From: an uncultured Odoribacter sp.
GTDB taxonomy: Bacteria > Bacteroidota > Bacteroidia > Bacteroidales > Marinifilaceae
Length of the DNA stretch: 16,315 nucleotides
Assembly (NCBI GenBank): GCA_947039985.1
Contig: CAMRAP010000015.1
Location: 1-16,315 of the forward strand
Reading direction: 5' to 3'
Part shown: positions 1 to 7,240 of the stretch, in pieces
Numbering within the stretch: position 1 is the first letter of the stretch
Layout of the letters: every line of letters starts with the position of its first letter
Translations under genes and position numbers: made by a program
The notes under the pieces: generated by a model
Told to the model about the DNA's origin: nothing
The model's database searches: none
What the model saw: the letters and a program-made list of their open reading frames with translations, nothing else

Positions 1-3000
1 TACTAAGCGTTTGGATGCGGCGAATAAAGAGCTGGAAAGTGATGCGATCTTAAATCAAATTTTTGCTTATTCAAAGACTAGGGAGTTGATTGATGCAATC
101 ATCGTTGATTACTCTTTTTCTGCAAAATATAAGAAGGATAAAGCGCCTTCGCTACAAATTAGAGATATCCGTACTTTGTATCATGCCTCACCAGAGCGTA
201 GTGGAGTGGGAATCACAACCATCGATCGATCGGTTAATTCAGTATTTGAGTTGCATGGAGATAAGATCGGTGCTTGTCGTGATGTATTTGAATTTATCCG
301 TAGTTTTGCATTCACGAAGGTGTATGAGAATCTATTGGCACAGATCTATAAAAAAATACCAGCGATCTCTGATTTGGACTTTAATAGTGTGAGCTCAAAA
401 TACAGCAAGGCGGTTGTATTGAAGTATATCACCAATAAAAAGACTTTCCAACCTAATTTTAATGTGTTGGATGATCCGATGGAGAAAAATGTGATGCGTG
501 AAATCTTGATAGAGATGGAGCATCTGCTGTTTTCGGATAGTAAGATGAAGATTCTAGCGATTGATGCCATGGGACAGCCCGAATTGGATAAGTCGAAGAT
601 AGAGGGTATCAATGTTATTCTTAAGAAATATATACATGAAATCTTATTGCATTTCAATCTGCCTTTTGAAAAAGAGAGCTTAGAGCCTAGTCGCAAAGAG
701 ATCATACGAGTGGCTGGTGAAACTTTTGAAGAGATTGTAGGGATTAAGTTGAGCGATTTGAATCTACAGATTTGGGTGGATGAGTTTATCAATAACCTGA
801 GGGATTTAAAGGAGTTCAAAGAGACTTTGTTGGCACAGAAGTGTATGGGATACATTATGGATTCTATCTCTTGTGGTATCAATAAAGAGGGCATGACGAT
901 TACAGATAAGATATTGTTCTTATATCTGTTGAAGAACGATAACTCTTTCTATAAGTTGGTGTCTGCAAAATTGAAGTATTTTAGTGATAAGATAGAGGCT
1001 TGTGAGGATGGAGAGGTGAAAATGTTTACCGAGGAGTTTATCAATGATATTATGCCTACGCAACTGAAAGAGATCAATGATTACATCATGCGTCGTCGGG
1101 ATATCAAGGTGGCTGAATGTGAAATTCACAAGGTGAGTCGCAAGGTGGTTCTGTTCTATATCAGTATGATTAAGCGTACGAAAGGAACGGATTATTACAA
1201 GCGTTACTCTCATACTTTGGTGAGATTGGTGGAAACAGCTTTCTTAAAGCAAAATTCGAGTGTGAATGAGATGGTGCAACACGGTATCTCTATCTACAAA
1301 GGTTTTGAGATGGAAGACAAGGTGTTGGAAACCTATGATGGAGGACGATTGAGTTGGATCAATGAATTGATGTCTAAATGTGGAGTGATCTCGTCTGAAC
1401 AAGCGGTGCAAGTGCATACTCGTATTGTAACTGATGCTAAAAAGCGAGAGTATCCTTTTCACAAGGTGGATCGCCAGGAGACGATCTCTAAAGATTTGGC
1501 AGAAGATGCAGGACCAAATGACTATTTAAAGTTGTTAGATTTACGTCCAGATTCATCCTTTTTTGCGAATCGATTGGTTCGCTTTGTCGCGAATATGGAC
1601 TCTGATGACTATCGTTGTAAGGTGGTGAAACACGGCATGGTGAAGGAGTTGGTGATTTTCCAAAAAGGATATATGAAGTATCTGACTGATAATTATCGTT
1701 TGAATTATACAGAAGATATTTCGATCAAGGATATTAAGAATTTTGTGCCCGATGTGATTAGTTTCTTGGGTGCTCCTGAAAAATTAATCTCTTTCCCACA
1801 AATTGGTTATTTTGACATTCCTGGTCCAAATGGAAATATCAAGACCATTGTCACGCCTTTGAAGCAGAAGGCAGACTATTTCGGAGATGTGAAAAAACCT
1901 CGTTTGACAATCATCAATGAGCGAATCAAGGAGATGGGTGGAAATCCTCGTCATGGTTCATTGTTTGCTGTTGAGGAGAACGACGGAACTATCTTTGTGA
2001 TTGAGATTAATGGAGATAGTGGAGTGGGTAAATCAGAGATGATTGCTGGATTTGTGTTGAAATGGTTGCGCAACAATTTGGAGGGCGTTCGCTCTGTGAA
2101 GTTGATGGCAGGTGATATGTTCCACGAATTCCAAGATGCAGAAGGTAATCTATATGGTATCGGTACTGAGGTGGGCGACTTCTCTCGTACAACAGACTTT
2201 GATCCAGATTATATTAAATATTATAAGTACCTATTTGAAAGTAGTGCAGATAGTAATGTCGAAGACTTGAACTCTCGTAGTACCGTTAGCGGTATGTGTG
2301 ATATCAGTATGCCTTATAAGATTGATATCATGTTGAGTGCTGGTAATTACTCGAAGGAGGAAGCAGGTATTACACGCGTGGATAATCCAGAAAACTTTTT
2401 GCTGTATATGGATGCTCATGGTGAGCGTAAGGAGAAGGCAACCAGTCAGGATGGACCAAACTTCCAGCGTACCTTGAAGCGTTATACGGCTGATAAGAAT
2501 ATCGTGGATGTGATTGCTTGTCATGGAAACTATTTGGATGATGTCTTGGATTGGGAATTCGTAGAGAGTGAAAAGCAATATTATCTATGTTCATCTTATA
2601 AATTACTGGATAAAATCAATATCACAGAGGTGGTTAATCTGATTTTTGTAGGTAAGAGATTTAAGCATATGGGAGATGTTTGTACGGTGGAATTGGTTTC
2701 TTTCGATATGATTCAAAATCGATTTATGGCTACTTTATCATTCGGAGAGAATGAAACAAAGGTGATCAAGATTGACCGAATGATGTTTAGTGCTATCTTC
2801 GATTCATTGGCAAGTACACCTGGTGGACAGCCATTTATTGCGGAAGAGGGACAGTTTGAGTCGGTGATGAACTTGGTGCATGTGATGCGTGGTGGTACTG
2901 ATGGAAAAGGAAAAGCAAAGAACATTCAATGTGGAATGCTTTCTACTGAAATTGGTAAAAAAGGTCGCGAGATCAACGGTCCACAGAAAGCAGCTTATGA

Positions 3001-3667
3001 GTTGAAACGCATGATTCAAGAGGTGAGAATTACGCGTCCAGAGATCAATGAAGGGAAGATATGGGTGAAACGACTATTGAACGAAAAATACAGTCATATA
3101 TTTAATGGCGAAATGAATAGTTCGGAGTTGTGGCGTTATAATTTCTTTATCTATCAGTTGGAGAATATGCGTAAAGCAGACTATCGTCGTATGGATGATA
3201 TTACGAAGAAAGTAGATTTGAGTAATTTGGTAGATTTTCAAGCGGTGGATGCTAAAAAAGAGTTTAGTCCATTGTTAGTGAATCCAAACTTACATATTGA
3301 GTTAAGTAGCTTTAGTGAGACTTTCGAAGAGTTGATGAGTTTGCCTAACTATCCAGAGTTTGCTCGTGAATTTTCGGAGCATATGAATCTGTTGTATATT
3401 GCCGAAGGATATTGTAAGGAAACCAATATCAATAATATGATTGTGCAGTTGCTATTGATGGAAGGATATGTTACTACAGAAGATCTATCTCGTGGTACTG
3501 TGATTGAGAAAGTGAATAGAGAGACTATTGCAGCGGCTAAGTATGCTGTGGTTAAGTTTTTGGATACAACAAAGGAAGTTGTTCCAGTTTCTCCAATGAC
3601 TGCAGTAGTGACTGAGGAGAAAGATGAGCTTAAAAAACCACATGCTAAAGGGGGTAAAAAGCGTTAA
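1..3667 (+). CDS. Large PEPCK/HprK-like P-loop protein, 5'-partial
   Basis: I do not recognise this protein by name. The reading frame is open to the left edge; a TTG at 11 is the first possible start seen, but no stop lies before it, so the gene probably begins outside the window. Residues here are counted from 11. About 600 residues of mostly charged, apparently helical sequence precede a P-loop GDSGVGKSE at 668-676. This resembles the Walker A of HPr kinase (G-[DE]-SG-x-GKSE) and, more loosely, of ATP-dependent PEP carboxykinase. Downstream, AGDM (700-703) followed by an acidic, Gly- and Glu-rich stretch (GTEVGDF) is placed like the metal-binding segment of those kinases. No signal peptide or membrane segment is visible. 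The C-terminus is Lys-rich (GGKKR). A nucleotide-dependent, possibly kinase-like cytoplasmic role is inference. The coding call is near certain; the family call is tentative. Confidence 0.85.
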   Translation, partial: TKRLDAANKELESDAILNQIFAYSKTRELIDAIIVDYSFSAKYKKDKAPSLQIRDIRTLYHASPERSGVGITTIDRSVNSVFELHGDKIGACRDVFEFIRSFAFTKVYENLLAQIYKKIPAISDLDFNSVSSKYSKAVVLKYITNKKTFQPNFNVLDDPMEKNVMREILIEMEHLLFSDSKMKILAIDAMGQPELDKSKIEGINVILKKYIHEILLHFNLPFEKESLEPSRKEIIRVAGETFEEIVGIKLSDLNLQIWVDEFINNLRDLKEFKETLLAQKCMGYIMDSISCGINKEGMTITDKILFLYLLKNDNSFYKLVSAKLKYFSDKIEACEDGEVKMFTEEFINDIMPTQLKEINDYIMRRRDIKVAECEIHKVSRKVVLFYISMIKRTKGTDYYKRYSHTLVRLVETAFLKQNSSVNEMVQHGISIYKGFEMEDKVLETYDGGRLSWINELMSKCGVISSEQAVQVHTRIVTDAKKREYPFHKVDRQETISKDLAEDAGPNDYLKLLDLRPDSSFFANRLVRFVANMDSDDYRCKVVKHGMVKELVIFQKGYMKYLTDNYRLNYTEDISIKDIKNFVPDVISFLGAPEKLISFPQIGYFDIPGPNGNIKTIVTPLKQKADYFGDVKKPRLTIINERIKEMGGNPRHGSLFAVEENDGTIFVIEINGDSGVGKSEMIAGFVLKWLRNNLEGVRSVKLMAGDMFHEFQDAEGNLYGIGTEVGDFSRTTDFDPDYIKYYKYLFESSADSNVEDLNSRSTVSGMCDISMPYKIDIMLSAGNYSKEEAGITRVDNPENFLLYMDAHGERKEKATSQDGPNFQRTLKRYTADKNIVDVIACHGNYLDDVLDWEFVESEKQYYLCSSYKLLDKINITEVVNLIFVGKRFKHMGDVCTVELVSFDMIQNRFMATLSFGENETKVIKIDRMMFSAIFDSLASTPGGQPFIAEEGQFESVMNLVHVMRGGTDGKGKAKNIQCGMLSTEIGKKGREINGPQKAAYELKRMIQEVRITRPEINEGKIWVKRLLNEKYSHIFNGEMNSSELWRYNFFIYQLENMRKADYRRMDDITKKVDLSNLVDFQAVDAKKEFSPLLVNPNLHIELSSFSETFEELMSLPNYPEFAREFSEHMNLLYIAEGYCKETNINNMIVQLLLMEGYVTTEDLSRGTVIEKVNRETIAAAKYAVVKFLDTTKEVVPVSPMTAVVTEEKDELKKPHAKGGKKR

Positions 3668-3688
3668 TCTTTTATCGGATAATAAATG

Positions 3689-3724
3689 AAAATGGGACTT
3701 GGCTTTTGCCTTGTCCCATTTTTT
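3689..3724. terminator. Bidirectional Rho-independent terminator
   Basis: A perfect 10-bp stem pairs aaaatgggac (3689-3698) with gtcccatttt (3713-3722). The loop can extend the hairpin through GGC/GCC at 3701-3703 and 3708-3710. The stem is flanked by A residues on the left and a T run on the right, so it can terminate both the large + strand gene ending at 3667 and the convergent - strand operon. The T run overlaps the stop codon of the CYTH gene at 3723-3725. Confidence 0.88.
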
Positions 3725-4196
3725 AATTCTTCCAAGTAGAAAAAGGATGTTTGGATAGCCTGGCATTGTAGTAGCGCTTGTCGCCGGTTACCTCTTCGCC
3801 AAGCCAATGGGGTTTTTCAAAAGGAGCCTCTTCACTTTCTAGCTCTATTTCTGCAAGGATTAAGCCCTCATTTGCCCCCTGAAATTCATCCACTTCAAAA
3901 GTGGACGCCCCTACTTTAATCCAGTGGCGTATTTTATCAATGACCCCTGATTCGCATAGTAATAAAAGCTCGCGTGCCTCCTCTGTTGAGATCTCTTTTT
4001 CCCATTCATAGCGACTTGTTCCCGAGGCATTCGTCACTCCTTTGATGGTGATAAAAGCTTGCTCGCCTTTTAGCCTGACTCGTACTGTCCGTTCTGGCAC
4101 AGAGGAGAGGTAGCCTTGTGTCATTTGCTCTGCTTGAAAGGCTTTCGATTTATAATCACCTTTGACTAAAAATTTGCGTTCGATTTCTTGTGGCAT
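3723..4196 (-). CDS. CYTH domain protein (triphosphate tunnel metalloenzyme)
   Basis: This is a 157-residue single-domain CYTH protein. The signature EIERKF sits at residues 4-9. The alternating basic and acidic strands of the triphosphate tunnel are visible: R39-V-R41-L-K43, K52, YEWEKEI (63-69), R90, K94, EVDEF (101-105) and LAEIELE (114-120). Length and layout match small bacterial tunnel enzymes such as inorganic triphosphatases, rather than the longer YgiF type with a CHAD domain. The family hydrolyses triphosphates with a divalent metal; some members act as adenylate cyclases or thiamine triphosphatases. Substrate cannot be read here, though a tripolyphosphatase is most likely by analogy. 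The ATG lies 3 bp after the stop of the gamma-subunit gene, so it appears to be the last gene of the oxidoreductase operon and may be translationally coupled. It ends inside the shared terminator. Confidence 0.93.
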   Translation of the reverse strand: MPQEIERKFLVKGDYKSKAFQAEQMTQGYLSSVPERTVRVRLKGEQAFITIKGVTNASGTSRYEWEKEISTEEARELLLLCESGVIDKIRHWIKVGASTFEVDEFQGANEGLILAEIELESEEAPFEKPHWLGEEVTGDKRYYNARLSKHPFSTWKN

Positions 4197-4199
4197 ATG

Positions 4200-4754
4200 C
4201 TAGGGTAATAGATGGACTGTACTGATTTGATTCATTCCGATTTCTACTGCTTCTATATTCATGGGTATTAAGGAGTGGTGGCGTTCAGGCAGTGATTTTT
4301 GTAAGCCTTTTTCTATGTTATCTGCCTGGACAATTGGCTTTACTTTTAAAAAAGCGCCCAGTATAATCATATTGTATGTTTTGGGATTTCCACTTTCTGA
4401 GGCTAGTCGCACACCTTCAATTTTGTGGATGTTGATATCCCTACGCGTGGGTGGTGTACTGACTCCATTCGAGTCGTAGAGTATCGTTCCTCCTGGTTTT
4501 ACTAGGGATTCAAATTTCTCCATGGATTGTTGATTCAGTAAAATTGCTGTATCAAAAAAATGTAAGATAGGAGAGCTAATCCTTTTGTCGCTGATGATTA
4601 CAGTGACATTGGCTGTTCCTCCACGCATTTCTGGTCCGTATGATGGCATCCAAGAAACTTCCTGATTTTGCATAATCGCTGAGTAGGCAAGGATCTTACC
4701 CATCGAAAGTACGCCTTGTCCTCCAAATCCTGCTATAATTATTTCTTCTGTCAT
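4200..4754 (-). CDS. korC: 2-oxoacid:ferredoxin oxidoreductase, gamma subunit
   Basis: At 184 residues this has the size of a stand-alone gamma subunit (POR_C domain). The N-terminus carries GFGGQG at 9-14, and YGPEMRGGTANV (39-50) is the typical conserved segment of this domain. In the complex it packs with the alpha and beta subunits and contributes to CoA binding and oxidation of a 2-oxoacid to acyl-CoA. The start is 19 bp after the beta-subunit stop, and the stop (TAG) is 3 bp before the CYTH gene. NCBI-style annotation of Bacteroidota homologues wavers between 2-oxoglutarate (Kor) and branched-chain 2-oxoacid (Vor) specificity. The symbol here follows the Kor reading and is provisional. 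The domain call is firm. Confidence 0.93.
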   Translation of the reverse strand: MTEEIIIAGFGGQGVLSMGKILAYSAIMQNQEVSWMPSYGPEMRGGTANVTVIISDKRISSPILHFFDTAILLNQQSMEKFESLVKPGGTILYDSNGVSTPPTRRDINIHKIEGVRLASESGNPKTYNMIILGAFLKVKPIVQADNIEKGLQKSLPERHHSLIPMNIEAVEIGMNQISTVHLLP

Positions 4755-4773
4755 AAAGGTAAAATTGAATGAA

Positions 4774-5535
4774 TTAAATATCTTTTATATCGCCAATGGG
4801 ATATTTTTTGAACATATGTTCTCGCATCCATTCGTTGGAGGCTACGGGTGACATTTTCCAGCCTGAACTGCAAGTGCCAACAATCTCAACAATGGAAACT
4901 CCTTTTGCCAATCTGGTGTTTTGAAAGGCTTTTGTTATCGCTTTTTTAGTTTTACGTATAGCTCCTGGCGTGTCAGCACTTTGTCGTGTCACATAGCAAG
5001 TGCCATCTAATTGTGCCAATAGTTCTGTTATTTTTATGGGAAAACCATTTAGCTTTTCGTCGCGACCGTGAGGGGTGGTTGATGTGACCTGTCCCAATAA
5101 GGTGGTGGGCGACATCTGTCCACCTGTCATTCCGTAAATGGCATTATTAACAAATATAACCACAATATTTTCACCTCGATTGCAAGCATGCATGATCTCT
5201 GCACAGCCAATGGAGGCAAGATCGCCATCCCCTTGGTAGGTGAATACATATTTTTCTGGTTGCAAGCGACTGATAGCTGTTGCTACTGCCGGTGCGCGAC
5301 CGTGGGCTGCTTGCGACCAGTCGATGTCCAGGTAGTTATATGCAAATACCGCACAGCCTACAGGTGAAACTCCAATGGTTTTTTCTTGAATGTCAAGTTC
5401 TTCTATGATTTCAGCCAGCAATTTATGCACCACTCCATGTGTACATCCAGGGCAGTAGTGCATTACATTCTCCGTGATGAGCTTGCTCTTTTGGGATACT
5501 ATATTCTCCGCTTTTATGATATCTGTTAGTTCCAT
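4774..5535 (-). CDS. korB: 2-oxoacid:ferredoxin oxidoreductase, beta subunit (TPP-binding)
   Basis: This 253-residue subunit binds thiamine pyrophosphate and is the catalytic centre for 2-oxoacid decarboxylation. Visible motifs are CPGC (28-31), GDGD (102-105) with the paired NN at 130-131, which together form the TPP/Mg motif, and GMTGGQMSPTT (135-145), characteristic of the beta chain. It lacks an extra Fe-S domain; in this four-subunit form the clusters sit in the small delta ferredoxin subunit. A GGAG-like ribosome binding site lies just upstream of the ATG. The gene follows the alpha subunit by 26 bp. The substrate (2-oxoglutarate or branched-chain 2-oxoacids) is not decided by anything I can see. 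The oxidative branch of central metabolism in anaerobic Bacteroidales commonly uses such enzymes. Confidence 0.94.
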   Translation of the reverse strand: MELTDIIKAENIVSQKSKLITENVMHYCPGCTHGVVHKLLAEIIEELDIQEKTIGVSPVGCAVFAYNYLDIDWSQAAHGRAPAVATAISRLQPEKYVFTYQGDGDLASIGCAEIMHACNRGENIVVIFVNNAIYGMTGGQMSPTTLLGQVTSTTPHGRDEKLNGFPIKITELLAQLDGTCYVTRQSADTPGAIRKTKKAITKAFQNTRLAKGVSIVEIVGTCSSGWKMSPVASNEWMREHMFKKYPIGDIKDI

Positions 5536-5561
5536 TCTCTCCGTTTTTTATGGGCTGATTG

Positions 5562-6641
5562 TTAAATCGAAAAAATCTTCTCAAATGCTTCTATTACATC
5601 TTCTGGTGTTGGAATGACTCCACCCATTCGACCATAGAACTCCACTTTGGTGCGTCCTTCAACGGCTAGTTGAACATCTTCTAGCATCTGTCCAGCACTC
5701 ATTTCGACCGTTAGAAATCCTTTGGTCTTTGAACAAAGATCAGAAATAGCTTGCGTAGGAAATGGATATAGAGTGATGGGGCGCAGAAGTCCAACTTTGA
5801 TTCCTTTTTCTCGAAGTAATTCTGTCGCTTTTTGGCAGATTCGAGCCACTGAACCATAGGCAACAAAAATATAATCGGCGTCTTCGCAATGGATCGTTTC
5901 GAAACGAACTTCCTGCTCTCTCATCTCTTTATATTTTCGTTGGAGTTTGTGATTAAAAATCTCTTGAGGAGGGGCCGAATATTCCAATGAAGTGATGATG
6001 TGTTGTTTTCGATTCTTTTTTCCAGTTAAAGCCCAATCTCCTGAAATCTCTTCAATTTCTTGCTCACTCCATCTGGGGGTGTAGTCTGGAAGTTCCACCT
6101 TTTCCATCATCTGACCAATTGCTCCATCTACCAATATGATGGCTGGGTTTTGGTATTTGAACGCTAATTCAAATCCCAAAACAACAAAGTCACTCATTTC
6201 TTGAACAGAGGCAGGCGCTAGTACAATTAAATGATAGTCGCCATGACCACCACCCTTTGTGGCTTGAAAATAATCACTCTGCGAGGGTTGTATGGTTCCT
6301 AATCCAGGTCCTCCACGCATCACATCAACAATCAGGCAAGGCAATTCTGCACCAGCCATATAGGTTATTCCTTCTTGTTTTAAACTCATCCCCGGACTGG
6401 AAGAAGAGGTCATGACCTTCTTGCCACAGCAGGCTCCTCCATAAACCATATTAATGGCTGCAATTTCGCTTTCTGCCTGTAATACCACCATTCCAGTTTC
6501 TTCCCATGGTCTACGTAGCATGAGGGTTTCCATGATCTCGGATTGAGGGGTAATAGGATAACCAAAATAACCATCGCAACCACAGCGAATAGCTGTTTCT
6601 GCAATGACTTCATTTCCTTTCATTAGTTTTATATCTCCCAT
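5562..6641 (-). CDS. korA: 2-oxoacid:ferredoxin oxidoreductase, alpha subunit (VorB/KorA type)
   Basis: This subunit carries the pyrimidine-binding domain that pairs with the beta chain around TPP. The motif GYPITPQSEI (27-36) and the following Ser-rich SSSSPGMSLKQEG segment are diagnostic of the alpha chain, and the length (359 residues) fits. I chose the ATG at 6641, giving MGDIKLMKGN. The frame stays open to 6722, but that extension lies inside the upstream ferredoxin gene and adds 27 residues unlike the family. With this start the gap to the ferredoxin stop (6655) is 13 bp, consistent with an operon. Homologues are often labelled 3-methyl-2-oxobutanoate dehydrogenase subunit VorB, so the gene could equally be named vorB. 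Family is certain, substrate is not. Confidence 0.93.
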   Translation of the reverse strand: MGDIKLMKGNEVIAETAIRCGCDGYFGYPITPQSEIMETLMLRRPWEETGMVVLQAESEIAAINMVYGGACCGKKVMTSSSSPGMSLKQEGITYMAGAELPCLIVDVMRGGPGLGTIQPSQSDYFQATKGGGHGDYHLIVLAPASVQEMSDFVVLGFELAFKYQNPAIILVDGAIGQMMEKVELPDYTPRWSEQEIEEISGDWALTGKKNRKQHIITSLEYSAPPQEIFNHKLQRKYKEMREQEVRFETIHCEDADYIFVAYGSVARICQKATELLREKGIKVGLLRPITLYPFPTQAISDLCSKTKGFLTVEMSAGQMLEDVQLAVEGRTKVEFYGRMGGVIPTPEDVIEAFEKIFSI

Positions 6642-6654
6642 GTTTTTTCCTTTT

Positions 6655-6885
6655 TTATTTATCAATCGCTTTTTTATAGACGGTGATGACAGAGTCAGGA
6701 CACACCAGTCCACAGTTGGCACAGCCGATACAGGATGTTGGATTTTTCATGTATGAATAATGATATCCTTTCCCATTTACATCTGTATTGAGTTCAATAA
6801 CATGCGTTGGGCATGCAACAACACATAAGTTGCACCCTTTACAACTTTCGGTGTCCACAACGATAGCTCCTCTGAATTTTGCCAT
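6655..6885 (-). CDS. korD: 2-oxoacid:ferredoxin oxidoreductase, delta (2x[4Fe-4S]) subunit
   Basis: A 76-residue ferredoxin-like protein with two complete CxxCxxCxxxCP motifs: Cys15, 18, 21 and 25, and Cys52, 55, 58 and 62. It should hold two [4Fe-4S] clusters that pass electrons from the TPP centre to free ferredoxin. As the first gene of the operon, directly before the alpha subunit, it is the usual delta subunit of four-subunit 2-oxoacid oxidoreductases. Upstream is a long divergent intergenic region with an inverted repeat 38-58 bp before the ATG, which may regulate the operon. A good TAnnTTTG promoter was not found on this strand; the nearest match, aatatttg on the - strand at 6908-6915, has one mismatch and no partner -33 box. 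Confidence 0.94.
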   Translation of the reverse strand: MAKFRGAIVVDTESCKGCNLCVVACPTHVIELNTDVNGKGYHYSYMKNPTSCIGCANCGLVCPDSVITVYKKAIDK

Positions 6886-6922
6886 ATTCTTAAAAAATAT
6901 AAATTGTCAAATATTTGTGTAG

Positions 6923-6943
6923 TTTATGGCGTTTTGCCATAAA
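6923..6943. promoter_or_regulatory. Perfect 8-bp inverted repeat upstream of the korD operon
   Basis: The arms tttatggc (6923-6930) and gccataaa (6936-6943) are perfectly complementary around the spacer gtttt. The centre lies about 48 bp upstream of the ferredoxin start codon. That is a suitable place for a dimeric regulator to bind, or for a leader hairpin if transcription starts further out. It lacks a T tail on the - strand, so it is not a typical terminator. The regulator is unknown. Confidence 0.5.
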
Positions 6944-6948
6944 TACGG

Positions 6949-6972
6949 ACTTAAAAGTACACTTAAAAGTAT
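6949..6972. repeat. Two tandem 12-bp repeats
   Basis: The units acttaaaagtac (6949-6960) and acttaaaagtat (6961-6972) are adjacent and differ only in the last base. Each also carries short inverted arms, ACTT and AAGT. They lie 5 bp beyond the inverted repeat. The spacing of 12 bp, near one helical turn, would suit cooperative binding of a regulator, but chance in AT-rich DNA is possible. Confidence 0.45.
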
Positions 6973-7209
6973 ATGAAGCAAGAAAAGAAGCCTTCTTTTT
7001 CTTTATTATGCCTAAAGTTTCACATTCGTAATTTGAATGAGAATTTATTTGTTGCATTTTTGCACATAGAGTTCGTTGGTTGTGAAATTGTAGGCTTTAC
7101 CGATCTTAACGAATCGTCGCATTTATTTCTATTTGTTTATTTATTTTTGTTTTCACTGTAATTTGTATAAAAGATGCGGTATTTATGCCCATCTAAACAG
7201 CATACTTTG

Positions 7210-7217
7210 TATATTTG
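7210..7217 (+). promoter_or_regulatory. Bacteroidota -7 element (TAnnTTTG) for the permease operon
   Basis: The octamer tatatttg matches the Bacteroidota -7 consensus TAnnTTTG exactly. It lies 23 bp upstream of the TTG start at 7241, leaving a short leader of roughly 17 nt. The -33 region has only tttatg near 7182-7187 instead of TTTG, so strength is uncertain. Confidence 0.5.
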
Positions 7218-7240
7218 TGCTGTAAATAAATAAAAACAAA

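Larger units (their letters stand above)
6886..7240. other. Divergent intergenic region, 355 bp
   Basis: This AT-rich region separates the leftward oxidoreductase operon from the rightward permease operon. It contains, from left to right, a perfect inverted repeat (6923-6943), two tandem 12-bp repeats (6949-6972), a stretch of T-rich sequence with no recognisable gene, and a promoter-like element at 7210-7217. An open frame of 62 codons (6973-7161, + strand) lies inside it but shows no family resemblance and is T-rich and low-complexity, so I do not call it. No tRNA-like structure or clear terminator was seen. Confidence 0.6.

Noticed and set aside
1..3667. Calling the large protein a PEP carboxykinase or HPr kinase
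   Set aside because: Only the P-loop region is similar; the length is far greater and I cannot find the full catalytic residue set of either enzyme, so I left it unnamed.
6642..6722. Longer N-terminus for the alpha subunit from an ATG at 6722
   Set aside because: It would lie inside the ferredoxin gene and adds residues not seen in the family; the ATG at 6641 gives the normal start.
6949..6972. CRISPR or longer repeat array
   Set aside because: Only two 12-bp units without spacers; no further copies were seen in the window.
6973..7161. 62-codon open frame on the + strand in the divergent intergenic region
   Set aside because: T-rich, low-complexity translation with no family resemblance and no good ribosome binding site; it lies in a control region and is likely chance.
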